A stretch of 64,000 nt of DNA from Zasmidium citrigriseum (GCA_002786025.1 NHNW01000002.1:1488001-1552000), one strand, 5' to 3'. Positions 42,242-53,012 are shown, numbered from the stretch's first letter. The notes: a model not told the origin generated them from the letters alone. Numbers and translations are program-made.

Positions 42242-43069
42242 ATGCACGACGACCCCGACATGATGTGGGGCACTGAGTCCCGAGACTGCATGATGGCCGA
42301 GCTAAGCAAGTCAGTCACCCGCCACATAATTTTCATCATTTCAGGCTCGTCGCTGACAATCAGTACTCCAGGCTTCGTGACGATACTACGTTGTCCGACT
42401 TCACCATTGCCTCGACGACGGGACGGGAATGGAGAGTCCACAAGCTAGTGCTCCGCCTGCACTCCGACGTCTTGTATCGCATGAGCACCTCGAAGGACTT
42501 CGTGGTAAGCTTTTTGTGACTTAACCGGTCAGAGTTGGTGTTCCAGACTAAGCTGTGATTAGGAGTGCAAGAACGGCCGGGCGGTACTGAACGACATCGA
42601 CGATGAGCGCATCGAGGCCCTCATCAGCTTCTTCTATACACACTCCTACACCGTCCCGAACCTCGGCGAAGCCAAAACCAACATCGACACCTACTCAGTC
42701 GAAGAACTCAAGGAGTTTGTGGAGTTCAAAGTCGACATGTGGCAGCTTGCGGACATGTATAATGTCAAGAGCTTGCAACACAACATGGTATGGGAGTTCT
42801 CATGCGCTTTCAGCAGCTGGGGGGCGGACAAGGATTTCATTCAGCGCTTGGGAGACGTGTTCTCTGAGGTGGAGGGTGTTCCTAATAGACTCTGGGGAGT
42901 TTTGGTTAGGCCAACGGCATCGCTACTTCACACCAGTGGCAAGTCTGAAGTTGAAGGAGTTCTCGGCATGGTGAAGAAGAACCCGGACATTGCCGCTGCT
43001 GTGCTGGAGAAGGTGGTCGCCGCGAACCCTCGAGGTCATGCTCGCGGCGTCTCATGGGGAAGTGGTTAG
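42242..43069 (+). CDS. BTB/POZ-domain protein F
   Basis: A 235-residue protein. Exons are 42242-42309, 42372-42504 (133 nt) and 42563-43069; introns are 62 nt (phase 2) and 58 nt (phase 0). BTB core: TLSDFTIASTTGREW, then RVHKLVLRLHSDVLYRMSTS. The last exon opens ECKNGRAVLNDIDDERIEAL, holds a longer loop (TVPNLGEAKTNIDTYS) than its sisters, then VDMWQLADMYNVKSLQHNM and NRLWGVLVRP. It ends with a helical KKNPDIAAAVLEKVV and a glycine-rich tail. The first exon is relatively long (22 residues, with several methionines), so ATGs inside it could also be used. A possible alternative acceptor (ttcag, about 42345) for the first intron would break the frame. Confidence 0.86.
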
Positions 43070-43448
43070 AGTACAGTCGATAGAAGGGCTTTGTCTCGCA
43101 ACTTCACACTGGGAAGATCTGGCTCTGCTGTGATGCAAGCAGATGCAACTACGAGGCAGCATCAGGTGGGCTCTTTTGGAGAGTGAGTCAAAAGTAATAC
43201 CGGCACTCTTGAAACCACTCAACTCCCTAGCACCACTGTCCGCTCTTACGTTCTCAATACCATGTTTGCGTTTTTGCTAGCGTACCTTCCCTTTCCGCGG
43301 CTTCCTTAATAAGCTTTTCGCATGTGACAGCGTGCCTTCCACCTTCGGACGCTGCAGTTCAGAAATTGCATCTCCTCATCAACAATATACCACCATCTCA
43401 AGCAACTACCTTATTGCCTCGTCGAGCATCTCATCAAACCGCGAAATC
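43070..43448. other. Spacer before BTB gene G
   Basis: About 380 bp with no gene other than the octamer at 43320-43327. Confidence 0.5.
43320..43327 (+). promoter_or_regulatory. Shared octamer GCATGTGA before BTB gene G
   Basis: It lies 129 bp before the ATG of gene G, almost the same distance as at gene F. Confidence 0.45.
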
Positions 43449-44209
43449 ATGGAGCGCGATCTTAACACCATCGTCGGCCCGGCACTTCGGAAGTCAGTAT
43501 CTCGCTCAATGATGACTGCACGAACTTGCTGACTAGCGATACTGCCTTTAGACTACGCTTTAATGACGAGGTCGCCGACTTCACGATAGCGACGGAAGAT
43601 GGCGATGAGTTCAAAGTGCACAAGGTGGTGCTTTTCATGTACTCGGATGTCTTGTACAGGATGAGCACTTCGGACAAGTTCGTCGTGGGTCTGCCGAAAT
43701 TTCTCGCGATGAGATGGAGCTAACTTTATAATCAGGAGTGTCAGCAAGGTCGCCTGATCATCAAAGACGTGCGCAGGGAAAGCATCAAATTCCTGATCAA
43801 CCATATCTACGACATGAGCCCGCAATGGGACGACTACGAGCTCTACGCCGATGACCATGCCGACTTGTTCATCGGTATATGGCAGCTTGCCGATATGTAC
43901 AACGTACAGGGTATGAAGAAGGCTATCCTGGACAACTTCAAAGACTGGATCGAGGGAGACCTCAGCATGGAATATCTGCAGGATGTCGTGCTCAGGGCAT
44001 GCGTGGCCGATTTGCCGGATAAGATGAAGCAGCGGATGGTCAAGATACTGGCGGACGTGCTCACAGAACCGCACTCATACAAGCAAGAGGAAATCAGGGA
44101 GTTGTTGGAGGCAGACGACAAGTTGGCCATTGAGGTGATGGTGGAAGTTGGCAAGAGGAGCTTTCGAAAGCCCAAGTCGGGGCGGCGTCCTGACTATACA
44201 CATCGCTAA
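43449..44209 (+). CDS. BTB/POZ-domain protein G (last gene of left array)
   Basis: A 216-residue protein. Exons are 43449-43492, 43552-43684 (133 nt) and 43736-44209; introns are 59 nt (phase 2) and 51 nt (phase 0). BTB core: EVADFTIATEDGDEF then KVHKVVLFMYSDVLYRMSTS. The last exon starts ECQQGRLIIKDVRRESIKFL and contains IGIWQLADMYNVQGMKKAIL, the second conserved block. It ends in a basic tail (RSFRKPKSGRRPDYTHR) that could be a nuclear-localisation sequence, unlike the acidic tail of gene B. The member lacks the aromatic MW found near PSxMW/PxxLW in most siblings. The role is presumed protein-interaction adaptor. Confidence 0.86.
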
Positions 44210-44363
44210 CGATGGGCGGAATTGGTGACGATATCCGAGATTCATGACGACAAATGGGCCATCGGAAGCAGCTTAAGCAGCTTTGCAAAGAGCAGACAGC
44301 TGAGACACCTTCAAAAGAACACAGACAGCTCTTCCAATCCCTCTATTCCCCATCCACTTCTGC

Positions 44364-44645
44364 TCACTTCCCCTCCCCCTTCCCACCAACAGCACTCCCC
44401 ACCATCCTCACCACCTTCTTCCCCCCAAAATACACCGCTTGCAACGGCCCAATGCCATTATTCGAGCTGCCACAGCCATGGCACCGATTACACCTTCCAC
44501 ATACACTGCTCCCATAGCCATACTTGTCATCATTGTGACACACGCCGCAGCCCTTGGCGCTGGTCGAGGCGATGCCGTTGCCGATGGGATCGCTGCAGGC
44601 CCGGCGCGAGCGGCTCGGTTGTTGCGTTTGTGTTTCGGAGCTCAT
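44364..44645 (-). CDS. Small Cys-rich protein, 93 residues
   Basis: A short single-exon protein with an ordered Cys pattern: GCGVCHNDDKYGYG, CGRCNRCHGCG, then GIGPLQAVYFGGKK. Two or three CxxC pairs plus a histidine would make one or two zinc sites. The N-terminus is polar and Ser/Arg-rich (MSSETQTQQPSRSRR) with no signal peptide, so it should be intracellular. The frame has coding-like composition compared with the opposite strand, and the stop is followed by a C/T-rich segment. It lies between the left BTB array and the Sel1 gene on the opposite strand. The family is not recognised. Confidence 0.55.
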   Translation of the reverse strand: MSSETQTQQPSRSRRACSDPIGNGIASTSAKGCGVCHNDDKYGYGSSVCGRCNRCHGCGSSNNGIGPLQAVYFGGKKVVRMVGSAVGGKGEGK

Positions 44646-45976
44646 CGTGACGAAGGGGAGGGGTCTTGGGAGGGTCTGGAAGATCTTGGTGTTTGGGGTT
44701 TGGTGGGGGGATCCCAGATGGAGTGTGTCGCTGTGGCGTTTGATGGAGTGTTGGAAGTGTTTTTGAGATGTTGGATAGTGGAGAAAAAGTCAATGCTGAA
44801 CAATGAATATTTCTTTGTATACCTGCACTGCCTTCAGCTCCTCATAGCGATGACATCTTCGCATTGCGGCACAGCAGCGCTAAGCGTTTTCCAGCCGGAT
44901 GCCTGGCCAGGCATCAGGATTCTGAAAGTTCTTGGTGGTAGTTCTTGGCTTTCAACAAAACCTGTGAGCGATCATTGCTGTGTGTTTCGAGATAGACAAT
45001 AGACGTCTAGAATCGCGAAGGGTCCAGAGGGTCGAGATCTACCCGTCAGCGAGCAACAAGCAAGATGCTAGAAATACTTCAAACTTCGAGGCGTCGGGGC
45101 ACAGTTTGTTGCAGAAAAGTATCCATATTCTGCCGAACTTCTCGCAGCGACCCGTTGTTGGCTACTTCGTCCATGTGGGATCAGCTCCTGGTGAAATGCC
45201 TCTGCTTTTGGTGGCTGGCTGGTGAGGCGATAGATGAGGTGAGGTTGGGCTGGTGGTCGGTACCTGCATCGCGCAACCATCTCGGAGATTAAAATAGAGT
45301 GGCGACTCGGGCAAGCGCTACCGGCATCCCCAGAATCGCAACGGCCAGGACGCAGGTGGCCGTCTGGTGCGAGCACAACTGAATCGCTGCCGTTTCACCA
45401 CCGCCACAAGAACTTCACGTGTCACACGGGTGGCAATTTGTTCAATGGCCGCGTCTCGATGGATTGCGACGGCAGCGAAGGCCTTCAATCGCAGGACAGG
45501 GGCGTGCAATTCCTCGTCGCGCTAGAAGGAGCAGCTGTTCGAGAAGTAGCGCTACCGCTGCTGATTGGCTGGCGGCGAAGTAGTTTCGCCAAGGGCCAGT
45601 CTGCTGCCCCTTGAACACGAGAGCAAGCCGCGTTTGGCTTCAACATTCACTCCCACCTGCAAACCATTCCCGCACCTTCCTGCACCGTGGCAGTGCTCGT
45701 CGCCGCCGTCCGCTCCTTCCCACCTGCCATTGTCCGTTCGCTTCTGATAACATCACATGCCCGCGTCGCCGTGCGCTGTTGTTGTCTTCGCCGCCCGCCC
45801 ACCAAAACACTGCAAGAGACCTCCCTGTCAGCGAGACAAAGCACCGCCGATCCCTCGCCGCAGCAGCAACCTTCTTCCAACACCCATCCCTCCTGCTGAC
45901 CGTGCGCCCACAACACATCATTGACATTGCCGCCGCATGATTACCTGGCGCAGCAGGCTGCTGTTATACAATCACA
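44646..45976. other. Intergenic, long leader of the Sel1-repeat gene
   Basis: About 1.3 kb without a supported gene. From about 45600 the plus strand is rich in C and in CCTTCC/CACC strings, like the leaders of other constitutively expressed fungal genes. Confidence 0.5.
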
Positions 45977-48393
45977 ATGGGTCCGCGACCCGCCAACCTG
46001 AACCTGGGCCGTGACCGCCCCGACGCCTTCGATCCGCCCAAGATGTTTACCGGCCTGAGCAACCTGCCTTCACCGCGGACAGGCGAGATCCCGCCTGCGC
46101 TATCACCGCTCGATGCATTTGCGATGCACTCGCGCCTGTTGGCGAGGAAGTTCGAAGAGGAAGAGCGCAATGGGAGGAGAATGAGTCGGTTACCGCCGAC
46201 TATGGTCGCCAAGGAGATGAAGAACCGACCGGAGTACTTCAGAAGCATGAGCAGTGAAAGCAAGATGAGCCAGTTGGAGGAGGCCGATGAATCAAGCCCG
46301 ATTTCATCACGAGGAAGGACCGTGGAGGAGAGCCCGAACAAAGACCAGTTTGAGAAGGAGCGACCATTGAGTCACTACCCGACCTTGGATAACGTGGGCG
46401 CAGACGAAGATGTGCCAGCGCTGCCTACACCGTATTACGATGCTGTTGAGCATTCCCAGGCCACGGCATCGACCAGAGATGGACCCGACTACTTTGGCAT
46501 GCCACGAGCCTCTTCTCCCGAGCCTGTGGACTCTAAGCTTGTGAACGTGCAAGCGCCTTCGCCGAATGCCTTTCCAAGTCTAACAAACAGCATCGACACA
46601 ATCTCGACGCATCCCAGGACTATGACCAATGGCTCGCAAAGATCACAGCGATCGTTAACTTCTGATCGAGGGCTTGCTCCACCGCAATCACCACGCTACC
46701 CAAAGTCGCCACGAAGCTTCCAAAGTATCCGGTCTGTGCCACCCGACAGCGGCGATGAGGATACACAATCAACGAGTGGCTCGCATGCCATGTCTTCGTC
46801 ACGCAAGTTCTCCGGCAGCAGCGGGGTATCAAGACCACAATCGCCTTTCTCTCCATGGATGCAGCCCATTCACCGATCACCTTCGATGACTTCCGAATAC
46901 TCTATCAACGGCTCGCAGCAATTGCAAAGACCAGCACCGAATTTTTCCAACTTCTCGAGACCCATGAGCAGCGCTGGTAGCAGACCATCATTCGACACAA
47001 GACCTTCCATGGACAGCCGGCCTTCCTTCGAGAGGCAGATCTCGGACCTCCCGCATCGACAGGCATCTGGTGCGAGCAGCAGCTCATCGAAGCCACCCTT
47101 ATCACGGCATGGCTCTGGTGACGATGCCTTGCCTTTCGCGCCTCCAGATACTCCAATGTACCCTCCCGACACGCCAGGTGGGAATTCTTCCTCTTCGTAT
47201 ATCTATGCCAAGTATGCACTTCCTCGAGGTCGGCCTGTCGACCGCGATTCAAGGCAGTTTAGGGATTCATGGATACAGAAGCAGTTTGATTGGGACAGAG
47301 AACACGAGCAGCAAGCTCATCGCGCACAACATATACACCACGAACGGGTGCACTCCGATTTCGAGAAGAAGGCCCGCGCATGTGCATCGCCCACTCCATC
47401 CGACACTGGCCGCTCTGGCCGGAGCTTGACACCTGGAACGAGCGAGATGAGAAGTCGGTCAGCAGATCCACGAGGATTGGAGAAGGCTGCGGCTTTCCAT
47501 CGATCCTCGCCATCTGTGAAGACAGACAGCACTGATCGTACAATCAGAGCGTTGCCACTGCACAAGAAGTCCCCTTCAGCAGACCTCACACCAGACGAGC
47601 ATCTCGAGATCGGAATTTCTTGCCACAACTCGGGCGAGACGAACAAGTCTACGTATCATCTTCGATTGGCTGCGATTGCCGGTTTGCCAACTGCAATGCT
47701 TCTATACGCACTTGCTTGTAGACATGGCTGGGGTATGCGGCCGAATCAAGAAGAGGGTGTCAAGTGGTTGCGGAAAGCCATTGAAACATCTGGACTCGAT
47801 GTGGCGGATGCCGAGGACAAGCTGAATGCAACCTCAGGCCACGCAAATCTGGATCCAGCAGAGCGCAAGAAGAGGAAGGCGCAGTACGCTCTGGCCATTT
47901 ACGAGTTGGGCATCAGTTCGATGAATGGCTGGGGCTGTGCCAAGGACAAAGCTTTGGCAGTACGATGTTACGAAATTGCCGGGAGCTGGGGCGATGCGGA
48001 CGCCCTTGCAGAGGCAGGATTCTGTTATACACAGGGGATTGGCGTTAAGAAGGATTTGAAGAAGGCTGCATCATTGTACAGAAAAGCGGCCGAGGGTGGC
48101 ATGTCGATGGCCGGCAATAGCTGGTAAGTCATATTCACCATGAGATGAAGACATGCATGATGCTAATATCACTTTGCAGGATCTACAAACCGAAATATAT
48201 GGACGAGTCGGCCAACACCTCCAAGACCCCAGACAAGAAGGAGAAGCAACGACCGGATACAGCAGCGTCCAACAAGGACGCGAGAAAAGACGAGAAGACC
48301 GGCGGCAGGGCCAGATCAAGAAGCATCTGGGGCCGGTCAAAGAAAGACAAACCAGCGATGCCCGATTCCGCGACCATGCCCTCGGCGGCGTGA
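45977..48393 (+). CDS. Sel1-repeat protein (Nif1/Dsf2-like)
   Basis: A 786-residue protein. Exons are 45977-48123 and 48180-48393; the 56 nt intron (gtaagt...ctttgcag) is phase 2 and rebuilds NSWIYKPKYM. The first 540 residues are disordered, Ser/Pro-rich, with many SP sites. A conserved middle segment, SYIYAKYALPRGRPVDRDSRQ with a following WIQKQFDWDREHE, precedes the repeats. Residues about 550-720 hold at least three Sel1-like repeats (LYALACRHGWGMRPNQEEGV, ELGISSMNGWGCAKDKALAV, EAGFCYTQGIGVKKDLKKA). This arrangement fits fungal proteins annotated as Nif1 (a Nim1-interacting mitotic inhibitor in fission yeast) or Dsf2, but identity is inferred from architecture only. It sits alone between the two BTB arrays. 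Confidence 0.85.
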
Positions 48394-48947
48394 GCGAGCC
48401 ATTTGCGATTATTAGTCGTATGGCATGATTCTTTTCCCTTGTTGACTATTTGATTTCTCATTTGTGCTTTTCGGAATCTCCGCTGGGCGCGGCGGCGCTT
48501 GGGATCTCTTTGCACATTACCACCACCCCGGCCCGAGATCAGGAGCAAGAGGAAGGGAGAAGGATGCGACTCACGGCTTAATGTATATTGTTTTCTGTGT
48601 TTGGGTTTTATTTATGGTTACTTTTTGCGAGACGGCCGAGAGCTTCTATCGTTTTGTATGTTTGACTGGGCCTGGATGGCTGCAGCGAGGCGCAGGAGGC
48701 TTTTTTGTGCTGCTTCTCGAGTCAGGGATAAGGAAGAGGATGGGGTTTTGTTTGTGAGCTGGTGTACTAGATTTGTACAGTCTGCAAGTAGCGGCGCGAA
48801 GAGTGCGCGGTGGGAACGGAATTGAGAGGCCGTGAAGGCACTCTTTGATATTACCCCTTTTCATTTCTCTTGATTTTCCGCTTCGAAGATCTGTCTCGCC
48901 CTCCGCCGTGAACATGGAATATAATTCTGCGTGTACCGAGTCCGGTC
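48394..48947. other. Convergent 3' region
   Basis: About 550 bp between convergent stops of the Sel1 gene and BTB gene H. T-rich stretches suit 3' ends and I see no gene. Confidence 0.5.
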
Positions 48948-50066
48948 TCATCCGCGTCTGCGCGCAAGAAAACGGGCTGCGTCTTCTGCCATCTCTGAAT
49001 CGGCGTCCACGGCTTTGCGTAGGTCTGGATGGTCTGGTCCGATGTCGCCGAGGGCGAACTCGAGGAGGTACAGCCGGAGTCTCTCGATAGCGGGCTTGTG
49101 GGTGTAGGCGGTGACGAGGGCTGGAATGAGAACGTTTGGAAGGTCTGCGGTGCAGAGGCTCCATGGAAACGAGGCGTTGTCGATTTTTTTGAAGATGGGC
49201 AACAGGCAAGGCGTTTCGTCTCCCTTCGTTCGTTCGAAGTAGCTCTCGTACGTGACGTTGTACTTTTCGACCAGGACAGCGAGGTGGACGTGGAAGTCCA
49301 AGGGAAGAATTGGACTGGTGTACTCGCCGGTATTGAGGATTTCGAGTAAAGCGTTGATGTGCTTTGGCTCTTCGTTCAGTTTGAGCGATTTGACTTCCTT
49401 GGGAACGTTGCCGAGGAGCTTCGTGCAACTGGTGAGCATGTAGCGGTTTACATGGAAGGTTGTCGTGGTTGTTTGGAGGGTGAAGTTGGGAGGAGCGTAG
49501 ATGTCCTCTGGGTCGGCAAAGTATTTGTGGGCGGGGAGAGGAAGGGGTGTAGGGTGCCTCTCTGGCTCTGGCGACAAGGGCGGGGAGGGGGCTCTGTCTT
49601 CTAAGACCCAAAAGGATAACGCCAATTCTGGAAATTTCATCCATACTTCGCGCTCCTTTTTGTTAGAGGTCTCGCGGGTGTCAGCAGGGTCTGCTTCGAT
49701 GCTCTGAGCGACTTGATCGGTGGCGACGGTAGTGGAATGGTCCGGTTCCTCAGACGGGGTGACTGTATTGTCTGGCCTGTCCTCCATAGGCGGCAGCACT
49801 TGATGTCTCTTGGATGGCGGTGCTGGATCTGAACCGCTGGACATCTGCCTTGCGACTCGCTTGCGCTCTCTCTTGTCTCGACAGGAGGTGCATTCTGCAA
49901 CCGTGACGCCGTCGTCGAGCTTCTTCTTTTGCTTGGGCAAGAACTCGGTCTTTGGGAGAACACGGGGACAGGTGCTGCATTGTTGGGTGTCGGAGATCTT
50001 CTGTGAGACTTGAGGATGCATTGCTGGTGGCGGCGGCGGTTCGTCGTCTCGCAGTTGAGAAGCCAT
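48948..50066 (-). CDS. BTB-like protein H with N-terminal Cys-pair motif
   Basis: A 372-residue single-exon protein. N-terminal CSTCPRVLPKTEFLP...CTSCRDKRERKR has two CxxC pairs about 30 residues apart and a basic patch after it, suggesting a zinc ribbon next to a nuclear signal. A disordered acidic region follows. Residues about 195-300 resemble a degenerate BTB fold: NFTLQTTTTTFHVNRYMLTS (compare FTITSGNRVFEVHRLIIS in gene I), then the neighbouring strand with KSLKLNEEP and an array-like LAVLVEKYNVTYESYF. The C-terminal portion is helical. The order (zinc pair first, BTB second) is reversed relative to I, K and L, so this may be an older, separate BTB family member. It is the left-most gene of the minus-strand array. 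Confidence 0.75.
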   Translation of the reverse strand: MASQLRDDEPPPPPAMHPQVSQKISDTQQCSTCPRVLPKTEFLPKQKKKLDDGVTVAECTSCRDKRERKRVARQMSSGSDPAPPSKRHQVLPPMEDRPDNTVTPSEEPDHSTTVATDQVAQSIEADPADTRETSNKKEREVWMKFPELALSFWVLEDRAPSPPLSPEPERHPTPLPLPAHKYFADPEDIYAPPNFTLQTTTTTFHVNRYMLTSCTKLLGNVPKEVKSLKLNEEPKHINALLEILNTGEYTSPILPLDFHVHLAVLVEKYNVTYESYFERTKGDETPCLLPIFKKIDNASFPWSLCTADLPNVLIPALVTAYTHKPAIERLRLYLLEFALGDIGPDHPDLRKAVDADSEMAEDAARFLARRRG

Positions 50067-50466
50067 TTCGGCAACAGTGCTGTCACTGTTAGGGCGCTGA
50101 GGTAAGAGCGAAGGGGTGGAAAGCCACTTACTTTGGTAGCGATGTGTGAACTGAAGGGCTCAACGGGGATGTGATTGTGCAAAGTCGTTGATATGTTTTT
50201 GGGCTTTTTGTGTCGTAGTAAAGCCAGGGACAGTAGGTTTTCCATCACGTGATGGAAAAGTTGTCAGCGAATGGTCTTGATCGCACTAGTGACTAGCGCA
50301 ATGCCGTAAGTGAAGCAAACAGGTCCTACAAAGTCAACAGTTTAGAATTGGACACTCCAGAGTGAGCAAAAAGCTGAACTTGCCTCGATGTTATAGCTTG
50401 AGCATTGAGAATCTTATCATTCGTTGGATATCGTCAGAGCACATCGTCCTCCAAGCTGCATCCCTC
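50067..50466. other. Spacer between convergently or divergently placed genes
   Basis: About 400 bp upstream of gene H and downstream of the NTF2-like gene. No gene is seen. Confidence 0.5.
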
Positions 50467-50985
50467 TCACGTCGGAATACTCGCCATGCCCTTGTAAGTC
50501 TTGATCCTCCAGCACCCATCAACGACTTTCCACTCACAAACCCCCAAACTCGGCCTCACCACCCCCAGCGGCATGCCATGCGTCTCCATGGCCAGATACG
50601 AAACCGCCCATCCAGCTCTCCTATAAACAAGCGGATCAATCTGTCCTCCAGAAATCTGATAATCAGGATTCGCCTTGATAACAACTCGGAACATATCTTC
50701 CAGTTTCTCTTGGCCAAGGATGACGACCCTCTCGGCTCCTTCGCGCAGCATGACGGGCGGCGGCTCCTGCTCGGCATTCCTGTAATCGACTGTTGCAACG
50801 TACTCGGGCTCGCCTATGAAGTCGTCGGCGAAATGGTTCCAAACGGGATGGTAGTTCTGGTCTGAGGAATCCTGTGCGAAGCAGCGGTGGTTTAGGGCCC
50901 AGAGGAATGTGCGGAGGACTTTCTCCATGGAAGTGGCGATTTCTTCGTCGCTTCGGGCGGTGCTGAGTGGCAGAGCGGCTGTCAT
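50467..50985 (-). CDS. NTF2-like small protein
   Basis: A 172-residue protein I assign tentatively to the NTF2-like superfamily from its pattern. A first helix (EEIATSMEKVLRTFLWALNHRC) is followed by a second containing VWNHFADDFIGEPEYVATV. Alternating strands follow, ending with WAVSYLAMETHGMPLGVVRPSLG, then CEWKVVDGCWRIKTYKGM. No catalytic residues can be assigned. The start at 50985 (MTAALPLSTARSDEE) is preferred over 51087. It sits inside the right-hand BTB array but is not a BTB protein, and it transcribes in the same direction. Confidence 0.7.
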   Translation of the reverse strand: MTAALPLSTARSDEEIATSMEKVLRTFLWALNHRCFAQDSSDQNYHPVWNHFADDFIGEPEYVATVDYRNAEQEPPPVMLREGAERVVILGQEKLEDMFRVVIKANPDYQISGGQIDPLVYRRAGWAVSYLAMETHGMPLGVVRPSLGVCEWKVVDGCWRIKTYKGMASIPT

Positions 50986-51589
50986 TTTTGAGGAGAACAC
51001 GCTGAAGGACTGTTGTCTGCATGGACAGACTCGCGATTTTTTTGCAAAGAGGCGAGGTACTTTGTTCCTGCTTGTGTAGTAATTCACTTAATTAGGAAGC
51101 GGCGGCTGGGCGGCACTAGCGCGCGGGTAGAATCCTTCGTCTTCCGTAGGGACGGGAGGTAGGGCTTCCTACGCGGCTCAAGGTACACCAAGTCGCTATA
51201 ACAATATCGGCGGCCCTCAATAGTATTTTGAGGGGCTTTGGTCCATCGCTCAAGACTGATTTCATCTCCAAAGTACAGAGAGTCAGCAAATTGTCCGTTT
51301 CTTTTCTGAACTATAAGCTCGAAGAAAGTGGTAGCAATATCGAAACCCTGATTCACCAAGGCATCTTGAAATCGAACTGATGTATGTATGAACCTTTTTT
51401 CGTTCGGACCTGATCGCCTGCAAGCAGTATACATCAAGAGACATATCAGATTGCTCCGTCCTGGAAGTGTCCACCTTGCAGCCTCCGGTAAATGTGTCCT
51501 TCTACCACCGTGCAATCGCCTACCGATTCGGCACCCAATGTCGATAGGCCAAGTATCTCGACCACATGTCAACTGTTTGTAGTTGAGCT
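50986..51589. other. Spacer, no supported gene
   Basis: About 600 bp. A minus-strand open frame at 51084-51593 (169 residues) has no recognisable domain and is cysteine- and arginine-rich in a non-periodic way; I do not call it a gene. Confidence 0.45.
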
Positions 51590-52419
51590 TCATACTCTAG
51601 TCCAGGCGTGACTCTCACTGGGACGATGACAGTGATTGCAGGTATACTGCTCCACCGTGAATAGGCTGTCGGGAAACCGGTTGTTGTTGAAGCAGATAGG
51701 GCACATGAGGCAGATGGTGTCTTTCAAAGTCGCAATCTTAACGAGTCGTGAGTGCGTTGCTTTGGCGATGTCGATAGCGAGGTCTGGATTGTCGCGCATG
51801 GCTTGCTCGAGGGGTTTGTTCACGCTCGCAGCGATTCCGATGGTTGGGCTCTCGACGGCGAGGGTCAGGAGCTGCTCGTATATCTCCGCGATGGCAGTCG
51901 AGTAGGTGTGGGCGGTCGCAAGGATGGTCGCGAATGTTTCGGCGTTGGGTGTGCTGGTTCCCAATACACTCTTGAGTTCAGCGGTGGCGTAGTCCTTCAG
52001 GGGCTGGTCGGAGTTAGCTAGAAGCACCTTCGATGCAGATGTATGTGATGACCTACCTGAACGTCGTATTTGTCTGCGATGACCGCCATTTGAATGTGAA
52101 ACTCCAGCTCATTCATGTGCCTGGAAGTCTCGCGTCGATAAAAGTACAGGTAGAAAAATTGTATCATAGCCTGGACGCACGCTGGCTCGTCATCGGACAG
52201 GTCGATCGAGGATTGTGATTCCTCGCGGAACCCCCCACAGCAGGCTTTCGCCAGAACGCTGGATTGAAGGCTGATGATGAGGCGGTGGACTTCGAAGACG
52301 CGGTTGCCTGAAGTGATGGTGAAGTCGGTGAAGCGAGAGTCGGCGTAGCTTCTGGCGAGGCCGTTCACAATGGCGACGGCGCCAGCGGGTACGGCGATAT
52401 GGGGTGTTTCAGAGGCCAT
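51590..52419 (-). CDS. BTB protein I with C-terminal zinc ribbon
   Basis: A 258-residue protein. Exons are 52057-52419 and 51590-52003; the 53 nt intron (gtaggt...ctccgaccag, branch gctaact) is phase 0, directly after KYDVQ. BTB core: RFTDFTITSGNRVFEVHRLI, then ISLQSSVLAKACCGGF and SSIDLSDDEPACVQAMIQFF, a canonical fungal BTB with the SxxLxxxxxGxFxE pattern. The end of exon 1 has HIQMAVIADKYDVQ, the shared block of this array. The C-terminus holds a zinc-ribbon-like pair (CPICFNNN ... CNHCHRPSESHAWTRV). That ribbon recurs in K and L. A Cullin-3-type adaptor in which the ribbon recruits a partner is a reasonable but untested idea. Confidence 0.85.
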
Positions 52420-53012
52420 TATCGTCTATGTATGAGCTCTTTGTATGAGGAAGTTGGTTGCTTGTTGAGCAGTGCAAATGTTTAGGCCCTGAAGTGTTTG
52501 TGCTCGCTGAGAAAAGTTGGCGCTAGCGCACATGTCTTCCGTGAAGGAAACAGCGACCTGGATCTGACTCACTGACTTGTCAGCTGATGACGACCGCAAT
52601 AGGTGCAAGATGAATCTTGATTGAAAATGATCCAATTTAAATACGGGAAAGGGAGATGAAGACTGCTTTTTCCTGCTCCGGAATACACGCACTGGCTCAA
52701 CCCGGAATTCCATCAACATCAGTTGTGTTTTTGTCAATCTACCGAGCTAATCTGATTGGAATGATCTGTAGAACAAGCGAAAATTGTCTTGTCTTTCTCG
52801 ATGCCCCGATTTCAATGATCTAGGTCGTAAATACGCATCTTCTTGGATACCGATGTCGGATGCCCAGCGAGTATCTCTCTATAGAAGCGTGTATCTCCCA
52901 GTCATAGTAGCTTCGACTAGGCCATTTGACTACCAGTCAGACGAACAGTGCGTTATCCTGAGGCGGGGATGGGACCAGTCGATCGACTTGGTTTAGAATA
53001 GATCGGAGCCTT
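52420..53012. other. Spacer in the BTB array
   Basis: About 590 bp with no gene. It shares the string gtgaaggaaacagc (about 52540) with the spacer upstream of relic J (about 53668), which suggests these flanks were copied with the genes. Confidence 0.5.

Noticed and set aside
35486..44209. Array of transposon or NLR genes
   Set aside because: No transposase, terminal repeats, NB-ARC/NACHT or ankyrin motifs were found; only BTB proteins.
48646..49644. 332-residue minus-strand open frame
   Set aside because: It overlaps BTB gene H in another frame and is Arg/Pro-rich, typical of a frame shadow.
51084..51593. 169-residue minus-strand open frame between the NTF2-like gene and BTB gene I
   Set aside because: No domain, irregular composition, no splice logic; it overlaps promoter space.
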